Positions 52,843-62,839 of a stretch of DNA of 64,000 nt are shown here, in pieces. Position 1 is the stretch's first letter. Each line of letters opens with the position of its first letter. The notes under the pieces are model-generated. The model did no database searches. It saw only the letters and a program-made list of their open reading frames with translations, and was not told the origin of the DNA. The translations under genes and the position numbers were made by a program. Source of the stretch: Hanleya hanleyi (Eukaryota > Mollusca > Polyplacophora > Lepidopleurida > Hanleyidae); NCBI GenBank assembly GCA_036873755.1, contig JAVTVY010037197.1, positions 96,774 through 160,773 on the forward strand, in the 5' to 3' direction.

Positions 52843-53883
52843 TATGGAAAGCCACCAGTGTCATAACCTCCGGTTTTCCACGCGTGGTAATTCGAGTTTC
52901 CACGCGTGGAAAATCCAGCCAATGGTTTGACTTGTAATTACCACGTGTGGATATATCGACCAATTACTTAACTTAGAAATACCACACGTGGAAATTATTT
53001 ACCACGTGTGGAAAATATCCACCAATGATAGAACTGGAAATACCACGTGTGGAAATTATTTACCACACGTCGTATTTATCACCCAATCATTGAATTCGGA
53101 AATACGACGCGTGGTAAATAATTTCCACGCGTGGTATTTCACTGGGTGTTTCACACGTGGTAATTCTCTTTTCCACACGTGGTAATTCTATTTTCGACTC
53201 TACCAATCAAAACAATCGTTACAGAAAGCAGATACGCTCACTTTGACCCTGTCTTATCTGTCGCACGGTCGTCGACTTATACGACTCAGCCTCAGGTGGA
53301 ACTCCTGCACTGCTCAATAAAAAACTTATTAGAGTTTGCTACACGTACCTGTATTTTATGAAATTGACAATGAAAGTGTCCCGTTGCAGATTGTCTGTTC
53401 CAGCTAGACGAACACATTCGGAGAACTGATACTTGAACCGCCGCAAACTGTCGATTTCCGCCATTCTGAAGGGACCAGCTTTCCTTGTTAAGCTCTCATT
53501 CATTGGCTAGGTAAAATAAAATTTCGACGCGTGGATAAATGGGAATACCACGTGTGGAAATTATTTACCACGCGTCGTATTTCCGAATTCAATGATTGGG
53601 TGATAAATACGACGTGTGGTAAATAATTTCCACACGTGGTATTCCCAGTTCTATCATTGGTGGATATTTTCCACACGTGGTAAATAATTTCCACGTGTGG
53701 TATTTCCAAGTTGAGTAATTGGTCGAAATATCCACACGTGGTAATTACAAGTCAAGCCATTGGCTGTATTTTCCACGCGTGGATAATACAATTTCCACGC
53801 GTGGATAATAGAATTTCCACGCGTGGAAAATCGAATTACCACGCGTGGAAAACCAGAGGTTATGACACTGATGGCTTTCCATA
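52843..53883. mobile_element. Palindromic-arm element D, nested in C
   Basis: Tips TATGGAAAGCCACCAGTGTC and inverse TATGGAAAGCCATCAGTGTC, with perfect GAATGT duplications (52,837-52,842 and 53,884-53,889). Arms are arrays of the 10-bp palindromes CCACGCGTGG and CCACACGTGG (or CCACGTGTGG) separated by 15-30 bp, over about 360 bp each. The core of about 300 bp is non-coding. These palindromes contain E-box-like or CpG cores. Confidence 0.88.
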
Positions 53884-54386
53884 GAATGTCGTGGTCTATG
53901 TAATTTTCGTATTAAGTAGATACCCAAGTATTATTTTACATATATATCACCAAGTTGAAAGTTTCCATTATTCTTAATGTTTGGAGATTTTGTTACAGTA
54001 TGTAGAACTCCCAGGCTCGGAAAACTGAAGACAATGCCGATAAGCCTGTTTCACAAGCCTGGAGTTCGGCAAATTAACAAACATATACACCAGTGTTCCC
54101 GTTAACCTTGACTTGTAGTACCATGGGAATTCTGCCCAATTCTGCCCGGACAGCAGCATTACATGCCTTTTTGTTCACCCCAATAGTAAACTTGCAAAAC
54201 TTGGTATATGAACGCTTTCAATTGGGGAACATTCATGAATATCTCAACAGCCCAAATTTCGAAATTATATGAAAGAATTGGGTTGACCATGCTATCAAAA
54301 ATCTTTGTGTACATGTAGTGATGTATAACTATATATCAGGCCTGGTACATCAAAGCCTATAAGAGAGCAAATTACCGCCGTAAAAC

Positions 54387-54772
54387 CATCTTCATTTTAT
54401 CCAGCCAATTTCTACGTTCCCACTTCGAACCTGCCTTGATTTATCGGACCTCTTCAGCGTTCATAATCCGAGTTGTAAATTTCACCAGCTAACGACAGAA
54501 GAACCAATCAGAACGTACACATCGATTGCGAGTGAAGTCACATTGGGTGACATCATCCTCTATTTGCGGCGTCCTTCCTCCTAATATGGTGCCCACTAAT
54601 TAGGTCAGCCAATCAATAACGCTCTTGTGCGACCCATTTCGAATTTCAAATGTTTTCGAGGTCAGTGACGTCTCGTGTCTATTTATAAGTTATTTGAACA
54701 TTGAAGGGGTCCAGATATATCAAGGGAAGTTCGAAGTGAGAACGTAGAAATTGGCTGGATAAAATGAAGATG
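54387..54772. mobile_element. MITE E with 8-bp target duplication, nested in C
   Basis: Inverted ends CATCTTCATTTTATCCAGCC extend about 40 bp (through TTTCTACGTTC). Flanks are CGTAAAAC at 54,379-54,386 and 54,773-54,780, a perfect 8-bp duplication. That length fits hAT or P-type transposases; the tip does not let me choose. 386 bp, non-coding. Confidence 0.75.
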
Positions 54773-55466
54773 CGTAAAACCGATGATAGCTTATCCAGCT
54801 GCTCTCAATACAAGGCAAACACGAGCAGGATTTAACACTTGTGTTTACACTTTACTGTTATCACGCGCCAACTTTATACCACGTGGCCATCTTCTAATCT
54901 AGCTTGCTCTTGATTAATATGCGGTCTAGAAACGCACATTTGATTGGACAATCTAGCCCTCGGGCTAAATAATCCAGCCCGCGGACTAAATCATCTAGTC
55001 CGCGGGTTAAATCATTCAGTCCGAGGACTGATTCAATCACTCCGAGGGTAAAATATTCAAGCCCGAGGGCTAAATCGTTCAGTCCGAGAGCTAAATATAT
55101 ATAACCCGAGGTTTAGGAAATGTATCACAATTGGTCAATTTAGCCCTAACTAAATCGAATTAGACCTAGGATTAAATGCATTTAGTCCGCGGGTTAAATC
55201 ATCTAGTCCGCGGGTTAAATCATCTAGTCCGCGGGTTAAATCATCTAGTCCGCGGGTTAAATCATTCAGTCCAGGACGGGATCAAATCAACCCGAGGGCT
55301 AAATCATTTAGTCCGAGAACTAAATGAATATAATCCGGGGTTTAGAAAATGTATTACGATTGGTCGATTTAGTCCCAGGATTAAATCGAATTAGCCCTAG
55401 GATTAAATCGAATTAGCCCGAGGGCTATTTGTGAAATTTTGTCCACTAGCGCCAACCATACCCGGT

Positions 55467-55998
55467 GACACAGTTGCTCGCGGCTCAGCTCATATTGCTT
55501 GATTCTTACTACTACACAGTGGTGCGGACGGCTATTTATAGCATAAATGAGTTTGAGAGAGAAAGAATAAATAAACCGTTAGATGAGATTCGAACCCATG
55601 TCTCTTCATATGCGCGGATATTAGGTATGGTAAATTAGGAATTTTATATGCCCCGACATCCAATTGAACTTTTGTTTGTTTCATAACTTGCACAAACTGG
55701 CTATTGATACAATTAAATTTTTCCATCGGAACTGTTTAGTCCCGTTCGGGAAAGCGTGCTATTACCCAACGGGTCTAAGACTTTCCAAAACAAATTAACC
55801 TAATTCCCAATTTCGATAGGAAATTGAACTGTTTTCCCAAAAATGAAACTGGCATTATGTTCGTGATGTTAAAATCATTCATATAAAAATATCTATAGTT
55901 TAGATTGACTAAAACCTTTCTCAAACTAGAGGGCCACAATGTTATTCTGAAATCCACTATGTTGCGCTGAGAGGGTTAACTGCTGAGTGTCTGATGAC
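55467..55998 (+). repeat. Repeat X, split copy, part 3
   Basis: Matches 28,102-28,625. It ends exactly where the Polinton 4 tip begins (55,999). Confidence 0.78.
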
Positions 55999-58900
55999 AG
56001 TAGTAGTAAAAGCGCAAATTGGGTATTATTTATGCAAATGAGATGACGTCATCGATGACGTCACAGAGCTCTCGTCCAATCAGAAGCGAGTATTTTGCCC
56101 CGGTGCATTATGGGCCATATCCAAGATGGCGGCGTCTGCCTTCTGGTTCAAAATAGCCTTTGAGTCAAAAATAGTTCCATGTATTCCTCCGCGGTGATGT
56201 GGTCTGCCTCCGCGGGCAGAAAGTAGTCCCACGCACTGTACACCCTGGCTGGGGGGGTTTCCCCCGGGCCGCAGCGCGCTACATAGAACTTATAGTCATC
56301 AACTATACGTGTTGGCCGAGTCTTCACTCGCCGTATACACGCAGCTCAATGAAATGCCCGCTCCAAACCTAGACCAAATACACGTACTTGGTCTGTGGGT
56401 TGATTTCATTGGCTCTCTCTATTTTACTATAGTGCGCTTGCATTCTAACATTGATGGGTTACATTTTGGCCCCATCCTACACCACTGATTTCAGTTTGAC
56501 TGAATCTCCACATTGGGCATTTATTCATTATGAATAAAACACACAAGACAGGTTTTTTTTTTTGGTGAGATCTTTTTTTTATTCAGTAACAACAACAACG
56601 TGAGAACAACCATGTGAAAACTGAAGCCCAGAACAGGGGGTGCCTTATCAAAGGCGGTTGGTACCCATAAAATTATTGAACCTATATGCAACAGTTAATT
56701 CGGTGCAATATCATCAGTACTCTGGGTATTATTTATGCAAATGAGATGACGTCATCGATGACGTCACAGAGCTCTCGTCCAATCAGAAGCGAGTATTTTG
56801 CCCCGGTGCATTATGGGCCATATCCAAGATGGCGGCGTCTGCCTTCTGGTTCAAAATAGCCTTTGCAGGTCAAAAATAGTTCCATGTATTCCTCCGCGGT
56901 GATGCGGTCTGCCTCCGCGGGCAGAAAAGTAGTCCCACGGAATGTACACCCTGCCTGGGGGGTTTCCCCCGACCGCAGCGCGCTACATAGAACTTATAAT
57001 CATAAACTTAATCTATGCGTGTTGGACGAGTCTTCACTCACCGTATACACGCAGCTCAATGAAATGGCCGCTCCAAACCTAGACCAAAACACGTACTTGG
57101 TCTGTGGGCTGATTTCATTGGCTCTCTATTTTAGTATAGTGCTCTTGCATTCTAACCTTGATGGGTTACATTTTGGCCCCATCCTACACCACTGATTTCA
57201 GTTTCACTGAATCTCCACATTGGGCATTGATGCATTATGAATAAAACACACAAGACAGGGTTTTTTTTGGTGAGATCTCATTTTGTTTTTTATTCAGTAA
57301 CAACAACAACGTGAGAACAACCATGTGAAAACTGAAGCCCAGAACAGGGGGTGCCTTATCAAAGGCGGTTGGTACCCATAAAATTATTGAACCTATATGC
57401 AACAGTTAATTCGGTGCAATATCATCAGTACTCATAGAACATATATATCAAAGGCGTTTGGTACCCATACAAATTGAATTATAGAACAGTTCATTAGTCC
57501 AGTGGAATATTCGCAGTGTTCGTATTTATCACTCTAAATGTCAAGATAGGTTGTAGTCACACCATCGGGCAGGACTTTGCGCTTGGGGTAAAAGTATGTG
57601 AAGGCGTCCCGTTCCTGGGTATACGATCGCATCTGGTGGTCGATGATACGGAAACCTCGGTTAGTGCCACTCGCACTGGCCTGGCTCTGGAGGACATTCA
57701 GGTACAGGGCCTTGCTGATGTTGGAGTCGCGTCGACTCACCCCCTTACAACTAAATTTGTTGTCATCACCGTCACAAAAGTAAGTTTTCGAACACAGGGC
57801 GATCATGGCATCACCGCTCCACTCTAGTTTAAACAGGCCGGGCGTCCGCTTGTCGTGGGTGTAGTGGTCGCGTCGGGGTAGCCACTGGTCCCGTTCCGCC
57901 TCATATTGTGCACGTAATTCTGGTTTGACGAGTGACTCCCAGTCCGGGTTGGAAACGGCCATGTATGCTGAGTCGGTATCCATTTCTATCAATTGCCAGT
58001 CTGATTGGTGGAAATACATGCCCATGAAATCGTATATGAATTCCAGCATTCGCAGTTTGGCCAGCTGGTAGACCATACATCCTATTTGGAGCGGCAGGTT
58101 ATAGGTGATGGTCTTTTTGGCTGACGTCACTTCGTAGGTGGTGTCGTCAATCATCTCCATGTGTCGATATAGCGGCGAATTCACTTTTTTGCGGGCTTGT
58201 TTCGTGGTACAAATGTTCACGGTCACGTGACGGCCCTGGTTCGTTACCGTTTTTCCATATCCGCTGTTCCCAAGTAATTTCATCGTTTCCCCGATGATGG
58301 CTTTGCTGGGGTCGGCGTCTCCTTGGCGACGGGCGGTAGTCACGTCGTTCGCGAACTTCGCAAAACAAGCCTGGGGGTGAATTCTATGACTTGGTATATT
58401 TTCGTAATTTCCAGTCCGTGCCGCATATACCACTGAAGCAGAGGGGTACCGAGCAAGATTTTTTCGCCAAACATGCTGCCGATCAACATACGCTGTGGTC
58501 GCGTTAGGTAGTCGTGTTCTTCAGCGTATGCGCGCATATGGGCTCCGATATCATCTCGACTCACCTCGGTGTTTTTGAAGATGGGTGGACATTCACCAAA
58601 CGTGTCTTTCAAGTGGTCAGGGACGTGCAGATCACATTCCACGAATCCATAGAGGTCTCCCGTCTCAACAGTGTGTAGGATGTCGGTCATGGTGATAACA
58701 GTCCGATAATCCAGTAGTCGGTCGTGAGCGTGTAAGAACGAGTATAACTCCGGTTGACGACGTTGCATGTGGTTGAATTCACATTCCCATAGCTGTTCAT
58801 AGGCATAGCCCAGTCCACAAATGTAATCTCGATTCTGCTGTACTTCTTCACGTAAGGCGGCCGGGGTCAGTCCACGGCGCTCGTTATAGCGCCCTCCCGC

Positions 58901-60906
58901 GAACGAACACTCATGACCATGCCAATAACAGCCGTGAAATTGAAACACGGTCGGTACTGTATTGATGATAGCAAATCCGTCCACGGCAAGGCGCCGATCT
59001 CCAACTCGCTTTTCCGTGTGGTTGGCTTGGTGACGGATAGTGACGCCTCGTCGCTGACTTTCCCAATCCAGCCATTGTTCTGCTTTATGTTTCGTAGATC
59101 GTTGAGCTCTGAATGCTGCACCCTCAGGGAGCCACCGCGTATAATGACCGGCCGGCATGGGTTTACTCAAACACGACAGGTAGAGGGCATTGGCGTCGAA
59201 TCCTATTATTTTCTCACACAATTTTTCTCCTCGGATATGGGTCAGCTGTTTCTCATGGTACCGATGGAATATAATACTGGGGCCGCCTACGATATTTCCC
59301 TTCAAACAGTCAAACATGTCGGCGTCTTTCTTATCGACGAGAGCGAAGAACGTGGGTAAATCCTGGAACAGATACCGCAGGGTCAGACCGGGAATGCTAA
59401 CACAGTCTTTGAATACGTCGACACCCATATCTCGGTAGAAGGCGGACATTTTGTCAGTAGCTTCCAGAAAAGGGATGACATCCAAATTGTTGTAATAGAT
59501 GAGAAAATCCCGGAGAGTTCGCATTCCTTCACGGACCCACACCTGTTGCAGTTCGGTATACAGGGTGGTAGATAATGCTTCTCCTTTGAGATCGTTGTAA
59601 AAGGCCTCCTGGGGTGGTAACTGGGTTTCGTCCAGACGCTCGAGACTCGTCATGTAGTTGTAGGGAAAGCAACTTTTCCTCTCCGCGCAGTCGTACGCTT
59701 TCACCCACTGTTCATAGCTGTAATTTGGCGCCAGGTAATTCCGTACATCTAAGAATCGGAGTGAAGTTTTGGATAGAGCGACGTGATTGTTGGTCTTCTT
59801 AATAATGAATTTCACATTCCCAGCTTTAGCGAGGTACGGGTACAAGAATTCTTTGATTAAGTTCAAATCATAGCGGCCCGAGTTAAATCCAAGGACGGGT
59901 AATTGGTTCATGCATTCCAATAAACGCAGTTTCAGTTTCTGCGCATAGGGTTTCGGTGGTTTGCGTTTCTCACTTTCGTCTTCGTCATCGGTATCGTCCT
60001 CCTCCTCCCCATCCAATGTTGGAATACGCGCATCAAGTGCCGCTAATACATCACGGTAGATAGTCGACGCGAGATGTGCCGCACTCACTTGACTGAGAGT
60101 TTCGAGGTAGTCCATCATTCGTGTAATCAGTTCATGGGGGTCCCCGTCAGAGACGAAACACACCGGGGCCGTGTCGTAACCGGGTACGTTGGTGTGAATA
60201 CTCACACTCAAAGGAATGTGATGCTGGGTCCATTGAGTTTTAGCCGATACCTTTTCCATGGGTTCTAATAGGGCTTCAAAATCATAGCACGCTCTGTATG
60301 GGAAATAACGCTGGTCCATGGGCACATCGATACCCTCATCTGCCAGGTCTTCAAAGATGGTGGGCTTGTTGTGGAATACGCCGCCGGGGAATTTCCGTTT
60401 GGTGGTCTGGTCACAAATTTTCTCGTGTCGATGTAAAAGCCCAGAGTGGTCAAACACGCGTTGGCATTTACTACAGATGTAGGACTGGGCATACCTGTTG
60501 ATGTTCGTGATGTACGAGAAATGTCCGCCAATGTCCGTTTCGTACAAATTCAATGTCATGGTTGTGTCGTATTTTCCCGGGGAACGCTGTACGAGTCGGG
60601 CGGTGAGTTGTGGGTCGTCGGCGTTGTCATCATCCACGTGTTGCTCTAATTTGTATACGACAATGTTGACGTGGAATAAATTTTCCACCACATCTAGCTG
60701 CGATAACGGGACCCCGCGGAAGTGCTGTTTTTCCATGTTCTTTTCACGTAAGTAGTCTTCCCAATAGCAGTTGGCCAATTTATCGCAATATTTGGGTGGC
60801 AGTTTGTTGAGATGGATAGCCAGGCAGCGAAATAAACATTTCCGATCGGTGTAGGGCCCATTACTTCCACCGACTAAAGCGTACATGCCTTCTCTGTGTT
60901 TCAACC
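55999..60906 (-). mobile_element. Polinton fragment 4 (left tip plus PolB)
   Basis: The tip AGTAGTAGTAAAAGCGCAAA begins at 55,999 directly after repeat X sequence. It is followed by a duplicated terminal segment and PolB on the minus strand up to 60,906, where homology with the inverted copy at 63,351 ends. The other Polinton genes are absent. Confidence 0.82.
56021..57433 (+). repeat. Direct duplication of a Polinton terminal segment
   Basis: Units 56,021-56,722 and 56,723-57,433 are near-identical. Each has ATGCAAAT (octamer), two CRE palindromes (ATGACGTCATCGATGACGTCA), a CCAAT box, AAGATGGCGGC (YY1-like), the AACACACAAGACAGG poly(A) region of the protease 3' end, and one relic 37-bp repeat. 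No gene. Sequence up to 57,533 is unremarkable. Confidence 0.8.
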
Positions 60907-60916
60907 GCGGTGGCAA
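57534..60916 (-). pseudogene. Protein-primed DNA polymerase B (one frameshift, N-terminus truncated)
   Basis: Two frames: 58,340-60,916 (858 codons) and 57,534-58,433 (299). Frame 1: C2H2-like finger near residues 148-168; exonuclease motifs at D212/E214 (YDFEA), N345-D350 (FNSGRYD) and Y475-D479 (YNNLD); polymerase motif A at D574 (FDANALYLS); VFQFHGCYWHGHEC near 657-670. Frame 2: motif B KLLGNSGYG (residues 52-60) and motif C MDTDSAY (151-157). The frame change coincides with a G5 run at 58,373-58,377, so a one-base indel or consensus error is likely. The start shown is artificial: homology to the longer copy begins at codon 5. Confidence 0.9.
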
Positions 60917-60936
60917 CCTTTACACCGCGCGCGCCG

Positions 60937-60949
60937 GGGTCAAAGGTCA
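60937..60949 (+). promoter_or_regulatory. DR1-like nuclear-receptor motif next to PolB
   Basis: GGGTCAAAGGTCA, one base from the perfect DR1 at 15,159. It lies just beyond the PolB breakpoint in a CpG-rich patch. Functional status unknown. Confidence 0.35.
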
Positions 60950-60983
60950 GTTCCGATAATAAAATAAAAAATAATAAGCGGAG

Positions 60984-61066
60984 AAAAAAGTCTGCGCAGG
61001 TGGGACTCGAACCCAGGTGTTCTCGATCAACAGCTCAATGCGTTTCCATTGAGCCACGACCATGTT
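60984..61066 (-). ncRNA. tRNA-like Pol III unit (pseudo-tRNA or SINE head)
   Basis: On the minus strand: A-box-like TGGCTCAATGG (61,046-61,056), B box GGTTCGAGTCC (61,003-61,013), and a T6 terminator (60,984-60,989). The T-arm has four good pairs, but there is no acceptor stem or normal anticodon arm; instead GCTCAATG pairs with CATTGAGC as an 8-bp hairpin. It is not a functional tRNA gene as I read it. Confidence 0.45.
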
Positions 61067-62411
61067 GTTGCTTTATAAAGATGTTAACTTCAACCAGAGT
61101 TGTATGGTTGGAATAATTCATTTGTTCATTTGAATTAACGTGGTACTACCACGATAAAAAACATGCTAAAAAATAACCAGGCCAACCCAAAGATAATATA
61201 TGCCACCCTACGCTACGTAACTGTTGCTAAAACCATATAAGGGGGTTCCCGGTAAATTTGAACAAATGATGACGTCATGACCGAAATATCAACAACGCAG
61301 TTTCTACCGAGGCCGTGTCTTGGCCAAAACCGATAATGTCGGTGTGAATTTCAATGGATGTAGGCGAAATAAACGTAAGCTATCCTTCTATCACACACAA
61401 ACTCATGTTGGCCGCTCTCAAATTTTCGTACAGGCCTTATTGCGAGAACTTGTGCGAGACGTGTGCACGAAAACTACGTGCGAAATCAGGCCTATTTTTC
61501 TCATCGCATGGGCGGAAACAACTGCCGATCTAAGGAAAAATATTACCTCAAAGGCAGCAACCGAATTAGCAATGTAAGCCTGAACAATTATATTTTCAAT
61601 GAATACAAGGTTGTGTTGAGAAATATATCTCAAAATATGATTAATTAATGATTTTCCATCATGACAAACGAAAAACCGGCTTCCAACAAATATGGCGGCG
61701 GGTATTCGAAGCTCGAAGTCAGAAAATTGCCAAACTTCAAAAATTCAGATCTCATCAACCAGAACGTCTTATGTGCTCACAGTTACTGACAATATCGTAA
61801 AATATGTATACTTGCTAACCTTAGTTGGATTCGTCATGAAATCATTTAGAAATAAGTAATTCGAGCACTTTTTGTGACATAGCAAAACGAAGATGACAGC
61901 CGTTTCCCTTTTCGCTGCGATGGTTTACACGAAAAACCGGCTCAGTTATAAAAATCCATATCTCCGTAAATATGAAATGTCCAAACTTTTTACGTCAAGA
62001 CAATATTCTCTTATATGTGTATTTCCTATTTCCCGCAGGAATTTATGCAATATAAATTCTTTCCGCAATAAACTTACAATTTACTGGTAATGGTAACGAA
62101 ATTCTCCGTCTCAATTTGAGCTTGTACGTCGGCGGAACGCCAAGATCAAAGAGCGCGTGCTGCAACGTAGCAGATCACGTGAGGGTCTAAATATAGATCG
62201 TTTGTTTACATATATCAGCTGATCGTGTCTGATATATAACAAACAATACCTTATAACAACAGTACTTTCCGTAATATCTGAATAGTTGATACTCGACCAA
62301 GAATTAATTATGACAGAAAAATTATCTCAGATAAATTTTCGCCCTATTCATAGAAGTATTATTTCCGTCACATCAATTTCTGTCACAGTACTTTTTCAAA
62401 AATTTCACCAA
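61067..62411. other. Spacer between inverted PolB copies, nothing recognised
   Basis: Non-coding, AT-rich, with one TGACGTCA near 61,270 and an AATATGGCGGCG YY1-like site near 61,690. No gene or element end that I can support. Confidence 0.5.
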
Positions 62412-62690
62412 GGCGGCTTGTGGTGGTGGGTGGTGGGTTTAAGATGGCGACTTGTGGTGGTGGGTGGTGGGTTTAAGATGGCGGCTTGTGGTGGTGGGTG
62501 GTGGGTTTAAGATGGCGGCTTGTGGTGGTGGGTGGTGGGTTTAAGATGGCGGCTTGTGGTGGTGGGTGGTGGGTTTAAGATGGCGGCTTGTGGTGGTGGG
62601 TGGTGGGTTTAAGATGGCGGCTTGTGGTGGTGGATGGTGGGTTTAAGATGGCGGCTTGTGGTGGTGGGTGGTGGGTTTAAGATGGCGGAT
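62412..62690 (+). repeat. 34-bp minisatellite, eight units
   Basis: Unit AAGATGGCGGCTTGTGGTGG plus TGGGTGGTGGGTTT, 34 bp, repeated eight times with few changes. Each unit has a YY1-type AAGATGGCGGC and a G-rich block (GGTGGTGGGTGGTGGG) that could form a two-tier quadruplex. It ends 13 bases before the PolB TATA box. Confidence 0.85.
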
Positions 62691-62702
62691 TGTAGAAAAA
62701 CG

Positions 62703-62710
62703 TATAAAAG
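62703..62710 (+). promoter_or_regulatory. TATA box of the plus-strand PolB copy
   Basis: TATAAAAG, 137 bases before the first ATG (62,840). The leader contains CCTGCCTG repeats and no earlier ATG. Confidence 0.6.
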
Positions 62711-62839
62711 GAGGCGATTTTTAGGGGTGGGGTGTATTCATTGCACTACCCTGCGGAGCACTCTGACTTAATACCTGACCTGCCTGCCTGCCTCACCAGC
62801 CTGCCTGTCTGACCAGCTTGTTCTCACCAGCCTGCCTGT

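Larger units (their letters stand above)
51572..55460. mobile_element. Palindromic-arm element C (TATGG tips, 6-bp duplication)
   Basis: Tips TATGGTTGGCGCTGGTGGAC and inverse TATGGTTGGCGCTAGTGGAC lie at 51,572 and 55,460. Perfect CCCGGT duplications flank it (51,566-51,571 and 55,461-55,466); the uninterrupted repeat X copy has CCCAGT once. Arms of about 500 bp are made of roughly 18-bp modules (TTTAGTCCGCGGGTTAAATC and variants). It contains element D and MITE E, and no convincing gene; the frame at 52,523-52,837 has no recognised domain. Confidence 0.87.
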
